This document shows positions 11,249 through 23,612 of a DNA stretch of 64,000 nucleotides, one piece after another (within the stretch, counting starts at the first letter, position 1; every line of letters starts with the position of its first letter). A model generated the notes under the pieces. That model worked only from the letters and a program-made list of their open reading frames with translations. It did no database searches and was not told where the DNA came from. This DNA comes from Liolophura sinensis (taxonomy: Eukaryota; Mollusca; Polyplacophora; Chitonida; Chitonidae), in the NCBI RefSeq assembly GCF_032854445.1, contig NC_088297.1, positions 2,027,403 through 2,091,402 of the forward strand, in the 5' to 3' direction. A program made the position numbers and the translations under genes.

Positions 11249-12610
11249 GCCCAGAGCGGAGGCAAAAACTAGAATGTATACATGTACGAAGAGAAAATCC
11301 GAGCGTAAAGCTGTACTAACTTTGCATTATCGAGGTTTTCTTTCGCAATTTCGCGTCGCAGTTTTTCGTTTTCGCCTTTCATGTTTTCGGCCTTTTTTTC
11401 ACATGTTCGTATTTTTGACGTCCTCAAAAAGGTATAGGATTATAGTCCTTCTGTCATTGTGTGTCCCCTAATACTCTATGCGTTTACAAGGCATGTGGGT
11501 GACCAAGGTTATCCATGGACAGGCTGAGAGATGACAGCTCATAAAGTACTATGTTTAAAACAATTTTACAATAATTTCTTCTTCTGTTAGGAGAAACCAC
11601 ACAGTAATTAAAGACTGCAAGAAGCACTAGGTTTAAAAGATGCTTTAACACCATTGGTTGATGGCGGAAATGTGCATTGCTATATGGCCTTAAGCCAGTC
11701 TCGTCTCATTGTCTGGATCTTCACTTAAGATAACACCACATGAAAACTTGTTGGGCACAGCATGTCTTTCAGGTAGAGCTTCTTGAGTGGCCGTCACAAA
11801 TGTTTATTCAGAACGCAAAGTTTGCCGTGTCTCTATATAGCAATAGCCGTTCCCACTGCTCTGTCGCCAGAGGCTGGGAAACTGAGATTACCTGTTACAT
11901 CAATTATCCCATAACTGTAAGCTATATACCAATAGCTGACTTTGTCAACAAAACATTGTTCACCGCCAAATTGGATAGGCGGGTTTATTTGTTTCAGTAC
12001 AATATGGCTATTTAGTGTTGGTAAATTGTCGACATGCTCAGTAACGTGGACAATACAAAATGTCAACCAGACAACCGTATGTAACTCCTTTCGAAGGTGG
12101 ATCCAGTCTCTATCATTGGCAAAAACAGTTACAAGCGTGTATTGTGCTTAACAATCACTGGTTAACTACGATCTCACGAGATCTGCTCATGTTCCGGGAA
12201 TAAACCTTGGAAAACGGTGGCTTCGTTACAGAAAGACAAAACACAAAAGTTTTTCCGTAATGTGTCAGCTCGAGAGTCTTGCAAGTAAAACTACTAGTGT
12301 AGTTAGATAGATTGTGGAGCAAGTGATTTACAATACTAGCGATACATTACAAGCAGTTTGGAGGACAGTTGAGATCTATTATCCCAATTATCCTTAAACA
12401 AAAGCCGTACCATCATCTTATCTATGTGGTGAGCGACGAATAAATAATTTTGATGCCCTTTTGTTTCAAATCGAAACATTTTTGGGTTCTCGTTCGAAAC
12501 TCTCCATTATTCCACCAGCATAAACAATAGATGTTTTCTCTTCAGTGATGTCAACTAACATACTTTCTACTATTTTATCATCAGTGTGTTCGTGTTTTTC
12601 ATTATTTTTT

Positions 12611-12722
12611 TGATTGTTATTTTACGCCGTGGACGTACTCAAGAATATTTCATTCCTAAAACGGCGGTCAGCATTATGGGGAGAGGAACCCGGACAGAGC
12701 TCGGGGGAAACCCACGACCATA
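12611..12722 (-). mobile_element. SINE fragment in unit B, piece 1
   Basis: Tail-side part of the SINE on the minus strand, from TGATTGTTATTTTACGCCG to CCCACGACCATA. It is separated by about 70 bp of other sequence from piece 2. Confidence 0.8.
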
Positions 12723-12791
12723 GGTAGGTTTGTTAGTGCTTTTAATACCATAGTTAACACACTTAATTACAATAGCTTTATGATGTTCGTA

Positions 12792-12924
12792 GGAAGGTCT
12801 GCCAGCAACCTATGGATGGTTGTCTTCCTCTTGTTCTGCCCTGTTTCCTCCAAGAGCTGGAGTTGAACTCCTGGGTCATTGCGCCGCGGTGGCGTGCCAA
12901 TTCCTCGGCCACGGAGACCCCGAA
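12792..12924. mobile_element. SINE fragment in unit B, piece 2 (composite)
   Basis: The first part (AGGTCTGCCAGCAACC to TGCCCTGTTTCCTCC) is in plus orientation. The second part (GAGTTGAACTCCTGGGTCATT to CGGAGACCCC) is the tRNA-like head in minus orientation, including a B-box complement. The orientation flip shows an internal inversion or a join of two insertions. All units with this piece share the flip. Confidence 0.7.
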
Positions 12925-13619
12925 TGATGCATTGATAGTTAGGATAAAGTGTGTGTATCACTAAGTGATCGGATCATTGGTTGACGGATTGACAACACTG
13001 TTGATATTTGATGATTTATGTTGCAACTGGAGGGAAGTTCAAAGGCTGATACCAAGCTGAGCCTTTCCTTACCGTGCAGAAAAAAGCGTTATCGATCCTG
13101 TTACAAATTGGTATGTGTTGGTCAGAATTCCAGGTTGGTGCTTGTATGGAGTCAATTGAAGGCATTATTAACTCTGCAGGTAAATCACTAGAAGATCTAT
13201 CTGATCAGCAATGTGCCCGCCCCAGAACTCATCGTGATCATCTGTGACTGGGATTTATTTAGCGTAAGACACACTTTTACCGACCAGCATAACGCTGTCA
13301 GATCAAACTCAACACATTAGGGAGCGTCCGTGTGGTATGGAGACTAAATAGGCTTATCAAGCTATATTACTTGGATCCATCGACTAGAATTAAGTGTCTG
13401 GCAACGCTAGGTGAATTAGCCTCTGACAGGTAATGGATTATCAATATAGATAAAATCAACAGCGCCGCTTTGAGCTGGGTGCCGTTATAGACCCATCATT
13501 GATGTACACTCTCGCTGATACAGAACTCAGTAAATAGAGCCATTATATGAAATCAACTTGTCTCTCTGTCCTTTCATTAACACTAATTTTTTCCACTCCC
13601 TCCGACTTGACGTCTCGAT

Positions 13620-13892
13620 TTGGTCTTAGCTGCTTCCTCTTCGTTATACAACCTTCTCAAAACGCTTCTGTATAGTGTATCGAGCCCGGTCATCTCCTGT
13701 CACTGTCTAATCGACGATATAATCGACCGTGTAGGAAGAGTTAGCCTTTCTGCACTGAATAGGCAAGAAGAAAGTTGTACTCGACAAGAGAGTGCCGATG
13801 AGGGCTATATTGACGTGGAGAGGACTAGGTGGGCTATGAAGGGACAAGGGCGGCAATTGATAATGCGTGCAAAGAATGTCACACCTGCCTAG
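13620..13892 (+). other. Conserved 90-codon open frame, unit B copy
   Basis: Second open copy of the frame described at 8462. Differences from the A copy are mostly amino-acid-changing (for example GRQLIMR versus GPQLLMC), which argues against strong constraint. Confidence 0.25.
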
Positions 13893-14879
13893 GAATGCTC
13901 ACATGTGGAGCTCTCCTGTGCTAGAGTTAGTTTTCATTATGGAAAATATCAGGGATATCAGGAAATCAGTCGTGACGCGCTTTCATTCTTGTTCTTGAGA
14001 AACCATTCAAACGTGATAATGACCATACACAGTGTTAGAGCAACAGCTATAGTTTGCTTTTAATTGTTATATAAATGCACATGTACACGTAAACGAAATT
14101 ATAGATAATGTGTCGAAAATGGAGGCTTAGTGAAGCATGTACAGTTGTTAAAACTCGTAGATTTTTACGTAAACTCTGGGGGTCTGATTGACAATCATTG
14201 ATACATGTACATACGGAATACATATTACACGATGTCGTGCCCTCATGACATCTTTACAACTTGAACTTATGTCTCTAGAATATGTGTGTTATATCTACTC
14301 GAATTGTTTTATTATCTTTCAGTGATTGACCACTCAACGTGCTTCGGTAACAAACACTTCATCATTTGAGAACTTTCCCTGGTTAGCTAATCTGTATAGC
14401 TCTCCGGGGTGAAGCAGCATAGAGAAGATATTTAGATGCTGTTTTTTTTTAATTAGATTTTTTTACCACACTGTTCCAGTGAAGAACATTTTTGCTCTTT
14501 TCTACAGGGATAGTTATCATTTTTCTTATTTCTATTACATTGCAACGATTATAAGGATAACATTATATTGCACTTGATAGTAATATAAATCCGTATATGT
14601 TTTATAGTCATTGGTAAACAAATGTATTTGGTTGTTAAGCAGTTAAACAAAATATTTTAGTACCAACTTCAGGTTTTCTCTTGAAAACAAGATGTTGGCC
14701 ATTGAAAAGAAATGTCTACTAGCGTACAAAATCTGCAAACCGTACACTTCCGTTAGATGTCTATCACTGCCGTCCAAATAGAGGGGTATGTTAGGGTTTT
14801 AAACAAAGGGAAAAGCAGTTCTGACACTGGCTTACTTGTTTGCGGTAAGTCCCTAAATTTTGCTAGCATTTATATATAG

Positions 14880-15108
14880 GTGACGTGCCTTGGGATCGGA
14901 TATCACCTAAAGATGACGTACAGTGCAGTCAGATATCATGGAGAGAAATGTGCCGTACGATTTGATCTGGTCGGGATGTAGCTTGCTGTAGAATTGGATA
15001 TTGCTGTTAGATGATATATTATACAATCGGATATCCCCGAGAGATAATGCGCTGCATTAGGATTGGATATCCCTTGGAGAAAGTGTGCCGTTTTATCACG
15101 AAAATACT
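14880..15108. repeat. 33-bp GGATATC minisatellite, unit B
   Basis: Same copy number and order as in unit A. One copy has lost the palindrome (GATCTGG for GATATCG). Confidence 0.8.
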
Positions 15109-16257
15109 TTATCAAACATCATCGATAAAAAGTAAGATCGCGTTTGGTGTACTTAGGCTTATAATTCGCTTTCAACCAAAGCTATTTTTTACATGTGCGA
15201 TCCTCGAGCGAACGTTGTATTGTGGGAAATTTTACGCTGCCTCATTTGCATGATAATCGTTGGTTGGACAGTTTGAACCACTAACGAATTTCCTCTCATA
15301 GTCTTTCTAAATGACATTTTTTTGGTAAAATATAGGCCCAGTAGATTTTCTTAGGAGTCAAATGCAACTCATTTTGGAATTTATTTCTGCGGTATGTAAA
15401 GTACTACATTCTGATTTGGTAATCGTTTTTTGCGTAAAATGTCTAACGTCAGTGTCATAGCACCAGAAATCAGTAGTAGAAATGGACTAGAAAATATCCA
15501 GGGAGTCTACACTTGCGTTTTATAGTCACAGTTGATAGCGTTCAAATCTGATAAATACGGAGTATATGTCGTATTCAGATAGGTGTCCTGAATATCTTTG
15601 ACGTACTATAATTTCTAAATCAGCACTGACGAAAAACTTGTACTAGGTTGACGTTATATAACGATTCGCCTGACATACGGACAGTCAAGACTGGTTATAC
15701 ATGAGACTAGAGTGCTTGTAACAGTGGGATTATATTAGCTCACCAAAACTTAGCTCATGGGAATGACACGGATATTATCAAAAGTTTTGCTGTGTGTATT
15801 TCAACGCACTACTTTTTTCCGTTTGATTTTCTCGGGGATTACTTTTCGCACAAGGGATTTGCTGTGTTAAGTTTTTTGTTGTGCCAACGACTGGAAACGC
15901 TCTCCGTTTAAATGCTTATATACCTTCAACTATATGAGTAACCCCGATGTTTAGGTATTAGGATTTGTAAAGGGCAAATTAGACCCAGAAGCCCACATCC
16001 TGTTTTCGCGCAGAAGTATTAGGGCGCGAGGCCACAATAACAGTCAGCGTTCCCGCTGTGTAAACAATCATCTTTCTACTTTAAAAGAAAACAATGGATA
16101 AAATGTATGTGTCCATTTAACCTTTTGAGTTCTTGCTAACTCTTGCTGGCTTCTTTTATTGATCGAATGACCATAGGTGACTGCCAAGACTTTGTAAAGC
16201 GCTTTAATACTACGTCGACTTTACCAGATAAACACTTCCGGTCGTGTCTGGCAGACT

Positions 16258-16390
16258 GTACACTGTCCAGGTCATCCAGTGTTAAATTCTGCTCCCTTAA
16301 AAGCCTGGCAACTCTGTCCTGGTGCGCTTTACAACTGTTACTGTTATAGCGCTCAAATGTTGTCACGGCACTCACCATATTGTTAGTTGA
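16258..16390 (-). pseudogene. Truncated, deleted Crypton-type exon at the B/C junction
   Basis: Same end points and same internal deletion as the remnant at 11116. Here the minus-strand frame stays open across the fusion (TTFERYNSNSCKAHQDRV) and runs on to 16136, but the core of the domain is gone. Confidence 0.75.
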
Positions 16391-17768
16391 GCCCAGAGCG
16401 GAGGCAAAAACTAGAATGTATACATGTACGAACAGAAAATCTGTGCGTAAAGCTGTACTAACTTTGCATTATCGAGGTTTTCTTTCGCAATTTCGCGTCG
16501 CAGTTTTTCGTTTTCGCCTTTTAATGTTCTCGGCCTTTTTTTTTCACATGTTAGTATTTTTGACGTCCTCAAAAAGGTATAGGATTATAGTCCTTCTGTC
16601 ATTGTGTGTCCCCTAATATTCTATGCGTTTACAAGGCATGTTGGTGACCAAGGTTATCCATGGACAGGCTGAGAGATGACAGCTCATAAAGTACTATGTT
16701 TAAAACAATTTTACAATAATTTGTTCTCCTGTTAGAAGAAACCACACAGTAAATGAAGACTGCAAGAAGCACTAGGTTTAAAAGATGCTTTAATACCATT
16801 GGTTGATGGCGGAAACGTGCATTGCTATATGGCCTTAAGCCAGTCTCGTCTCATCCTCTGGATCTCCACTTAAGATAACAACACATGAAAACTTGTCGGG
16901 CACAGCATGTCTTTCAGGTAGAGTTTCTTGAGTGGCCGTCACAAATGTTTATTCAGAACGCCAAATTTGCCATGTCGCTATATAGGAGTTCCCGCTACTC
17001 TGTATTGTCGCCGGAGGCTGGGAAACTGAGATTACCTGTTAAACCAATTATCCCATAACTGTAAGCTATATACCAATAGCTGACTTTGTCAACAAAACAT
17101 TGTTCACCGCCAAATTGGATAGGCGGGTTTATTTGTTTCAGTACAATATGGCTATTTAGTGTTGGTAAATTGTCGACATGCTCAGTAACGTGGACAATAC
17201 AAAATGTCAACCAGACAACCGTATGTAACTCCTTTCGAAGGTGGATCCAGTCTCTATCATTGGCAAAAACAGTTACAAGCGTGTATTGTGCTTAACAATC
17301 ACTGGTTAACTACGATCTCACGAGATCTGCTCATGTTCCGGGAATAAACCTTGGAAAACGGTGGCTTCGTTACAGAAAGACAAAACACAAAAGTTTTTCC
17401 ATAACGTGTCAGCTCGAGAGTCTTGCAAGTAAAAATACTAGTGTAGTTAGATAGATTGTGGAGCAAGTGGTTTACAATACTAGCGATACATTACAAGCAG
17501 TTTGGAGGACAGTTGAGATCTATTATCCCAATTATCCTTAAACAAAAGCCGTACCATCATCTTACCTATGTGGTGACCAACGCATAAATAATTTTGATAC
17601 CTTTTTGTTTCAAAAGTACCGTCTCAAATCGAAACATTTTTATGTTCTCGTTCGAAACTCTCCATTATTCCACAAGCATAAACAATAGATGTTTTCTCTT
17701 CTGTGATATCAACTAACATACTTTCTACTATTTTATCATCAGTGTGTTCGTGTTTTTCATTATTTTTT

Positions 17769-18080
17769 TGATGGTTATTTTACGCCGTGGACGTACTCAA
17801 GAATATTTCATTTCTAAAACGGGGGTCAGCATTATGGGGAGAGGAACCCGGACAGAGCTCGGGGGAAACCCACGACCATAGGTAGGTTTGTTAATGCTTT
17901 TAATACCATAGTTAACACACTTAATTACAATAGCTTTATGATGTTCGTGGGAAGGTCTGCCAGCAACCTATGGATGGTTGTCTTCCTCTTGTTCTGCCCT
18001 CTTTCCTCCAAGAGCTGGAGTTGAGCTCTTGGGTCATTGCGCCGCGCTGGCGTGGTAATTCCTCGGCCACGGAGACCCCG
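17769..18080. mobile_element. SINE composite in unit C, two pieces
   Basis: Same two-piece, part-inverted arrangement as in unit B (pieces at 17769-17880 and 17950-18080). Piece 1 has GGGGGTCAGC in place of GGCGGTCAGC. Confidence 0.75.
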
Positions 18081-19033
18081 AATGATGCATTGATAGTTAG
18101 GATAAAGTGTGTGTATCACTGAGTGATCGGATCATTGGTTGACGGATTGACAACACTGTTGATATTTGAGGATTTATGTTGCAACTGGAGGGAAGTTCAA
18201 AGGCTGATACCAAGCTGAGCCTTTCCTTACCGTGCAGAAAAAAGCGTTATCGATCCTGTTACAAATTGGTATGTGTTGGTCAGAATTCCAGGTTGGTGCT
18301 TGTATGGAGCCAATTGAAGGCACTATTAACTCTGCAGGTAAATCACTAGAAGATCTATCTGATCATCAATGTGCCCGCCCCAGAACTCATCGTGATCATC
18401 TGTGACTGGGATTTATTTAGCGTAAGACACACTTTTACCGACCAGCATAACGCTGTCAGATCAAACTCAACACATTAGGGAGCGTCCGTGTGGTATGGAG
18501 ACTAAATAGGCTTATCAAGCTATATTACTTGGATCCATCGACTAGAATTAAGTGTCTGCCAACGCTAGGTGAATTAGTCTCTGACAGGTAATGGATTATC
18601 AATATAGATAAAACCAACAGCGCCGCTTTGAGCTGGGTGCCGTTATAGACCCATCATTGATGTACACTCTCGCTTATATAGAACTCAGTAAATAGAGCCA
18701 TTATATCAAATTAACTTGTCTCTCTGTCCTTTCGTTAAGCACTGATTTTCCCCACTCCCTCCCACCTGACGTCTCGATTTGGTCTTAGCTGCTTCCTCTT
18801 CGTAATACAACCTTCTCAAAACGCTTCTGTATAGTATATCGAGCCTGGTCATCTCCTGTCACTGTCTAATCGACGATATAATCGACCGTGTAGGAAGAGT
18901 TAGCCTTTCTGCACTGAATAGACAAGAAGAAAGTTGTACTCGACAAGAGCGTGCCGATGAGGGCTATATTGATGTGGAGAGGACTAGTTGGGCTATGAAG
19001 GGACAAGGGCGGCAATTGATAATGCGTGCAGAG

Positions 19034-19205
19034 AATGTCACGCCTGCGTAGGAATCCTCACATGTGGAGCTCTCCTGTACTAGAGTTAGTTTTCATTACG
19101 GAAAATATCAGGGATATCAGGAAATGAAGTCGTGACGCGCTTTCAATCCTGTTCTTGAGGTGCCGTTCAAACTTGATAAAGACCACACCAGTGTAAGAGC
19201 AACAG
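19034..19205. repeat. Left 172-bp repeat flanking the unit C LINE
   Basis: Unit sequence from AATGTCACGCCTGC to GTGTAAGAGCAACAG. It is repeated at 24254-24425 with roughly a dozen differences. Both copies share variants (GCCGTTCAAACTTGATAAA, GTGTAAGAGC) that the LINE-free units lack, so they arose from one unit at the time of insertion or after it. Confidence 0.85.
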
Positions 19206-19221
19206 TTTTTTTGTTTGTTTG

Positions 19222-19227
19222 TTTATT
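19222..19227 (-). terminator. AATAAA signal at the LINE 3' end
   Basis: Minus-strand AATAAA just before the CAAACAAACAAAAAAA tail. It would serve as the polyadenylation signal of the LINE RNA. The same signal lies at 40534-40539 and 45484-45489 in the unit F copies. Confidence 0.5.
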
Positions 19228-19539
19228 CACCAACATAATATACAAAACATAAGATTCATAGAAACATACAGAAACATACTGGCAGGAATAAATCTCCATG
19301 GAGCTTGCTCTATCCCATTAACATACAATTTGTATATAATACAGGCATGTGAACTAAGGTGATTTTAAACATTGTGATTACCTGTTCCTGTGAAGAAAGT
19401 AAATAAATAAATAATGTATACAGGTGCTTATATTAACGACTATCAAGTATATTATTGTGTGTTAGACTACACGGAGAATAAGTTCAGCAGCATATACGAT
19501 TTCAGTTTAGATTTCAGTAAGGAAATTGACTGAATATGA

Positions 19540-19794
19540 TTGATTGATTGATTGATTGGTGTTTTACGCCGTACTCAAGAATATTTCACTCATACGACGG
19601 CGGCCAGCATTATGGTGGGCGGAAACCGGGCAGAGCCCGGGGGAAACCCACGACCATCCGCAGGTTGCTGAAAGACCTTCCCACATACGGCCGGAGAGGA
19701 AGCCAACATGAGCTGGACTTGAACTCACATCGACCGCATTGGTGAGAGACTCCTGGGTCATTACGCTGCGCTAGCGCGCTAACCAACTGAGCCA
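19540..19794 (-). mobile_element. tRNA-derived SINE inserted in the unit C LINE
   Basis: Full-length minus-strand SINE. On the plus strand it begins with GATT repeats (tail) and GGTGTTTTACGCCGTACTC, and ends with the complement of the A box (CTAGCGCGCTAACCAACTGA). Perfect 12-bp duplications GACTGAATATGA lie at 19528-19539 and 19795-19806. The paralogous LINE copies at about 40850 and 45800 have the empty site with a single GACTGAATATGA. It is the best preserved SINE of the window and the youngest insertion that can be ordered. Confidence 0.95.
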
Positions 19795-20240
19795 GACTGA
19801 ATATGAAGGGAGTTTGTTCCATTCTCGAGGGCCAGCTACTTTAAGTGAACGACAGGATAGTTTACTTTTAAAGGAGGTTCGATACAGATCTAATGGCCAA
19901 CGTGTTGTGCCATAGTGACGTACGTCAATGATTTAGTAATGTAATTATTAATGCTAGGTGGTAGTACTTCGGGGTGATAAAAAAATTTATGCATTATCAT
20001 ATTAGTAGAGAAAATGTTTAATTCAGATAAGGGCAGAATTTCAAGGGTACAAAAAAGTGGATTTGTGTATTCTGGGGACCTAGACATAGTCACATTTCGA
20101 ATAGCCCGTTTTTGCAATATTTGCAGAGGCTGCAAGTGAGGTTTATATGTGTTTGCTCACAAAATATTCCCGGACGAAAAGTAAGGGTGGATCAAAGAAT
20201 AATAAAGGATAAAACGTGTTTTTTTTTATTTACCGAGTCC

Positions 20241-22879
20241 TTAATGTTGTTTAATATACATAGATTCCTCGAGATCTTTTTTACGAATGCAATCTATGTG
20301 TGACGTTCGATTTAGCTTTTCCTTAAACATAAAACCAAGAAATTTGAACTCCCTGACTAGTTTAACCTCTGACCCAGAAATAGTCAAGGGAACAGTAATT
20401 TGTGGTCTATGTCTACTCGTGGGCGAGATTAACATATACTTTGTTTTGTTAACATTAAGTGAAAGGCGGTTTGCACAGAACCAAGTGTTCAGCTTTCCTA
20501 GCTCGTAAGATGAAGTCGTGATAGCCTCATCGACATTTTCACAGGAAAAGCTTATGGTAGTATCGTCTGCAAAGAGTATAATATTTAGGACGTCTGTTAC
20601 TTTTGATATGTCATTTATATGTAATAAGAATAGGGTTGGTCCCAGAATCGGGCACACCACATGTAACGTCTGTGGATTCAGACAATACATTACTGAAGTA
20701 TGTGCAATGTGTACGGTTTGGCAGGTAGCTACCTAGCCAGTCCTTTGACAGGTCCCGGAAGCCATATTGATCTAGTTTTGAAAGCAGAATGTTATGACTG
20801 ACAGTGTCAAAAGCCTTGATAAGTCAAGGAAGATAGCCACAGTATAGTTCTTGCTCTCCCTAGCGGTTATAAGTTTGTCATATAACGAACAGGCGGCGTA
20901 CTGGGTGGAATGGTTCCTTCTGAAACAATACTGGTTAATATCAATTATTTATATATATCAGTTATATGACTCGAGATAATCAATGATAGAATTGGTAGCA
21001 AGTTTTTCTAATATTTTGCTTAGACATGGAAAAATACATATTGGTCTATAGTTTTCTAATAGGTCATGTCTACCAGCTTTGTAAACCGGGAACACTTTTG
21101 CTCTTTTTAGAATATCGGGGACGACGTTTGATGAGAACAACAGATTAATAATGTGGGCTAGAGGAGCCGATATACAGTCAAAAGTTTCACACTAGACATA
21201 CGGATACCATCTAGTCCAGCAGCATTAGATTTGAAGGATGTTAGAGCATTGGAGATGTTTGTTGGTGAAATGTATGGAAGTGAAAAATTAGGCTTTCCAA
21301 GATAATGTGAAAAAATTTTCTCCACTGAAGATATATTAGACTCAAGATTTGAGGCCAAAGAGCTAAAATATTCGTTGAAACCCTCAGCTATTTCAGTTTT
21401 TTCTCTTGACTTGCGCCCCTCAATTTCAAAACACCAGGGTAAATGATCCTTGTTTTTCTTGTTCATCTATTGGTTTGAAGTTTTCCACGTGTTCTTGATG
21501 TCATTTTTATACTTGTTAAACTTGTTTTCAAAATATGTTTTTTCTTGCCACGCGAAGAGTGGAATTTAGCCGATTTCCGTACATTCTATATTGTTTTTGC
21601 GTTCGATCACTTTTATTTATTAGTTGGTAGAGTCTATTTTTCTCATTGATCGACATCAGGATGCTGTTGGTTACCCACGGTTTGATTATTTTTTGTTTAT
21701 TTACGCTAATCGTAGTTAATGAGAAACATTCATAGGGGCAGTGAACTAAACTTTTCAAAAAATACATCCATTGCTATGTTTACATCAGTAGTTTCTTGAT
21801 AAACACAATCCCAGTTTACATTTTGAATTCGCCGGGAAAATGTGTCTTTGTTAGCAATGGAGAATTTGCGAAAGCTTGTTTCGTGTACGTTTGCTTTTTG
21901 TTTATATTTGACTTAGAATATGGAATATGGGAAAATGATCTGTGATGTTAGTTAGGAGAATGCCAGAGAGAAAGTGGTCAGTGTGAAAATCGGTAAAAAT
22001 ATTGTCGATTAAAGAGGCAGAGAGGGACTGGACTTTTGTCGGCTTGATTATTTGTGGAAAGAAAAAGTGTGAGGTCATGAACTTGGAAATTTTTAGACTG
22101 TTAATGGTGGTCAGTTTTAAAGAGATTAATGTTAAAGTCGCCCATGATTACGCCATTTTTTCTTTTCTCTTTGTCAGATTTGTACGGTTGATAATAGATG
22201 GCATTAAATTCAGCTATATCCTTACCAGGAGGGCGATACACGATTCCAAAGAGGTAGACCTTGCCAGAAAACTCAATTTCCACGAAAAGAGTCTCACAGC
22301 TGCCATCATCTTTTAAAAAACTTAGGTCTTCCCTTACCGCGAATGAGTCTATGGTGCTCTTAATATATAAAGCCAATCGACCGCCCCTCCTTTCTGAGTG
22401 TATCGAAGAAAAACATTTATAGCCTGGCAATTCGTAAAGAGTTGATGTAGATGGGGTAGGCCAACATTTAGAAAAAAACCTTAGAATGAAAATGAAGGTT
22501 AGGTTGTGTAAGAAACCAGATATTACCGTGAAATGCTTTTTAATGCTCCTGGCGTTGATGTGAAAGAAGGAGAGCTGCTCATTAGAGTTTTGTTGAAGTA
22601 TTTCAGTGTTGGAGCACTGGATGCGAAATAACTGGATTAGTGAGAACTAATGTCTTTCCAATATTCATTATCATCTAAAGGAGTATAATTCTTAACATTA
22701 TCAAATAGTTCTAGGACTTTGAAACTATTTTTTTCTAATTCTTCTCTGTTAAAAGAATATTCCTCGGATACTTGATCTTTATGTAGTGTGTTATCATCAT
22801 GGAATGGAAGTGCTGATACCAGACTCGGGAATGGAATATCGTCATCAGCGCTGTTCATTTGATCTGTTTGTAATTTCAC
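20241..22879 (-). pseudogene. LINE ORF2 (endonuclease-reverse transcriptase), unit C copy
   Basis: Leader at 22879-22637. The endonuclease begins near 22570 with FFHINARSIKKHF, then ERRGGRLALYIKS, GIVYRPPGK and MGDFNINLFKTD at 22430-22100. The reverse transcriptase follows: INKSDRTQKQYR (about 21650), SNAAGLDGIRMSSVK (about 21200), YRPICIFPCLSKILEKL (about 21040), then FADDTTISF with the catalytic aspartates (about 20570) and LNTWFCANRLSLNVNKTKYM (about 20470). It ends near 20241. In the family ORF2 nicks the target and copies the element RNA at the break. At least five shifts or stops split the frame, and the GVPQGS motif is damaged (VVCPILGPTLF). Not functional. Confidence 0.88.
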
Positions 22880-23299
22880 ATTCTACACAACAATTTAGTA
22901 CAGATACAACGAACAGACTGACAAATAGTCGATCGCCATGGTTAAAAAAACCTACAATAATGCATATTATGCGACATTTATTGTTACAACTGATTAAGTT
23001 GCACTGGCAAGTCCTTTACACGATCAGTGAAAGTTAAATGATTAAACTTAGTCCTGTCACACAGTTTAGGGCAAATATAAACACATCCAAGTATAACATG
23101 TATCCATACAGGCATGGGCCTGATTATACCATGCGCACACGAAAGACAAGAAGACACCTACAAAAAACGAATAAATAAATAAACTAAAAAATACGTTTGT
23201 GCGATCTATCGAGTTTACATCAACACATGATACTTATATACAGTATATGTTACACTGCTTCGGCTGTAGGGAAGTAGTGAATACTGTTGAGGGGTGCAG

Positions 23300-23566
23300 T
23301 AAATAGTACTTATTTCATTTAGGTAGGACAGGATTGTAAATAACAGGATTCAGATATTTCATTGAATTAGAATAGTACTTGTTCTATTTAGGTACAGTAA
23401 TACTTATTGCATTTAGGCAGAACAGTTTAAACTGATAAATGACAGGATTCCGGTATTTCATTTAGGTAGTGTAGTACATATTTCCTTTAGGCAGAACAGT
23501 TCAAGTTGCTAAATAACAGGATTCAGATATTTCATTTAAGTAAAGTAAGACATATTTCATTTAGAC
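23300..23566. repeat. About 73-bp repeats in the LINE inter-ORF spacer
   Basis: Three and a half copies of a 69-74 bp unit starting AGGTAG or AGGTACAG and containing ACAGGATTCAGATATTTCATT (starts at 23321, 23390, 23464 and 23538). The array lies between ORF1 and ORF2 of the LINE and recurs at about 44350-44590 and 49290-49560. Confidence 0.75.
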
Positions 23567-23612
23567 GCATAATGCAATGGAAGTGTACATTGACCAGGGC
23601 TTTGGTCAGTGT

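Larger units (their letters stand above)
5918..11260. repeat. Tandem array unit A (about 5.34 kb)
   Basis: First unit of the array. Homology to the later units starts at about 5918 (GGCAAAAAC then TGTATACATGTACGAAGAG). It contains, in order: overlapping open frames on opposite strands near 6400-6750, a minus-strand SINE fragment duplicated locally at 7323-7680, the 90-codon frame at 8462-8734, the 33-bp minisatellite at 9740-9968, and the truncated Crypton-type exon at 11116-11248. It lacks the second SINE piece found in B, C, E and F, and shares this and other variants with unit D. No intact gene is recognised in it. Confidence 0.9.
11261..16402. repeat. Tandem array unit B (5.14 kb)
   Basis: Same order of parts as unit A, but with the full two-piece SINE composite (12611-12924) and without the local 196-bp duplication. 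Its first 2 kb is very close to the start of unit D, and its second half (from about 13870) is very close to that of unit E. The variants include GTACAGTGCAGTCAG in the minisatellite. Confidence 0.92.

Noticed and set aside
11001-11471. The 156-codon plus-strand frame found at the A/B and C/D junctions as a gene.
   Set aside because: It is antisense to the broken Crypton-type exon and crosses the unit junction. The shared frame reflects recent duplication, and it is interrupted at the B/C and E/F junctions.
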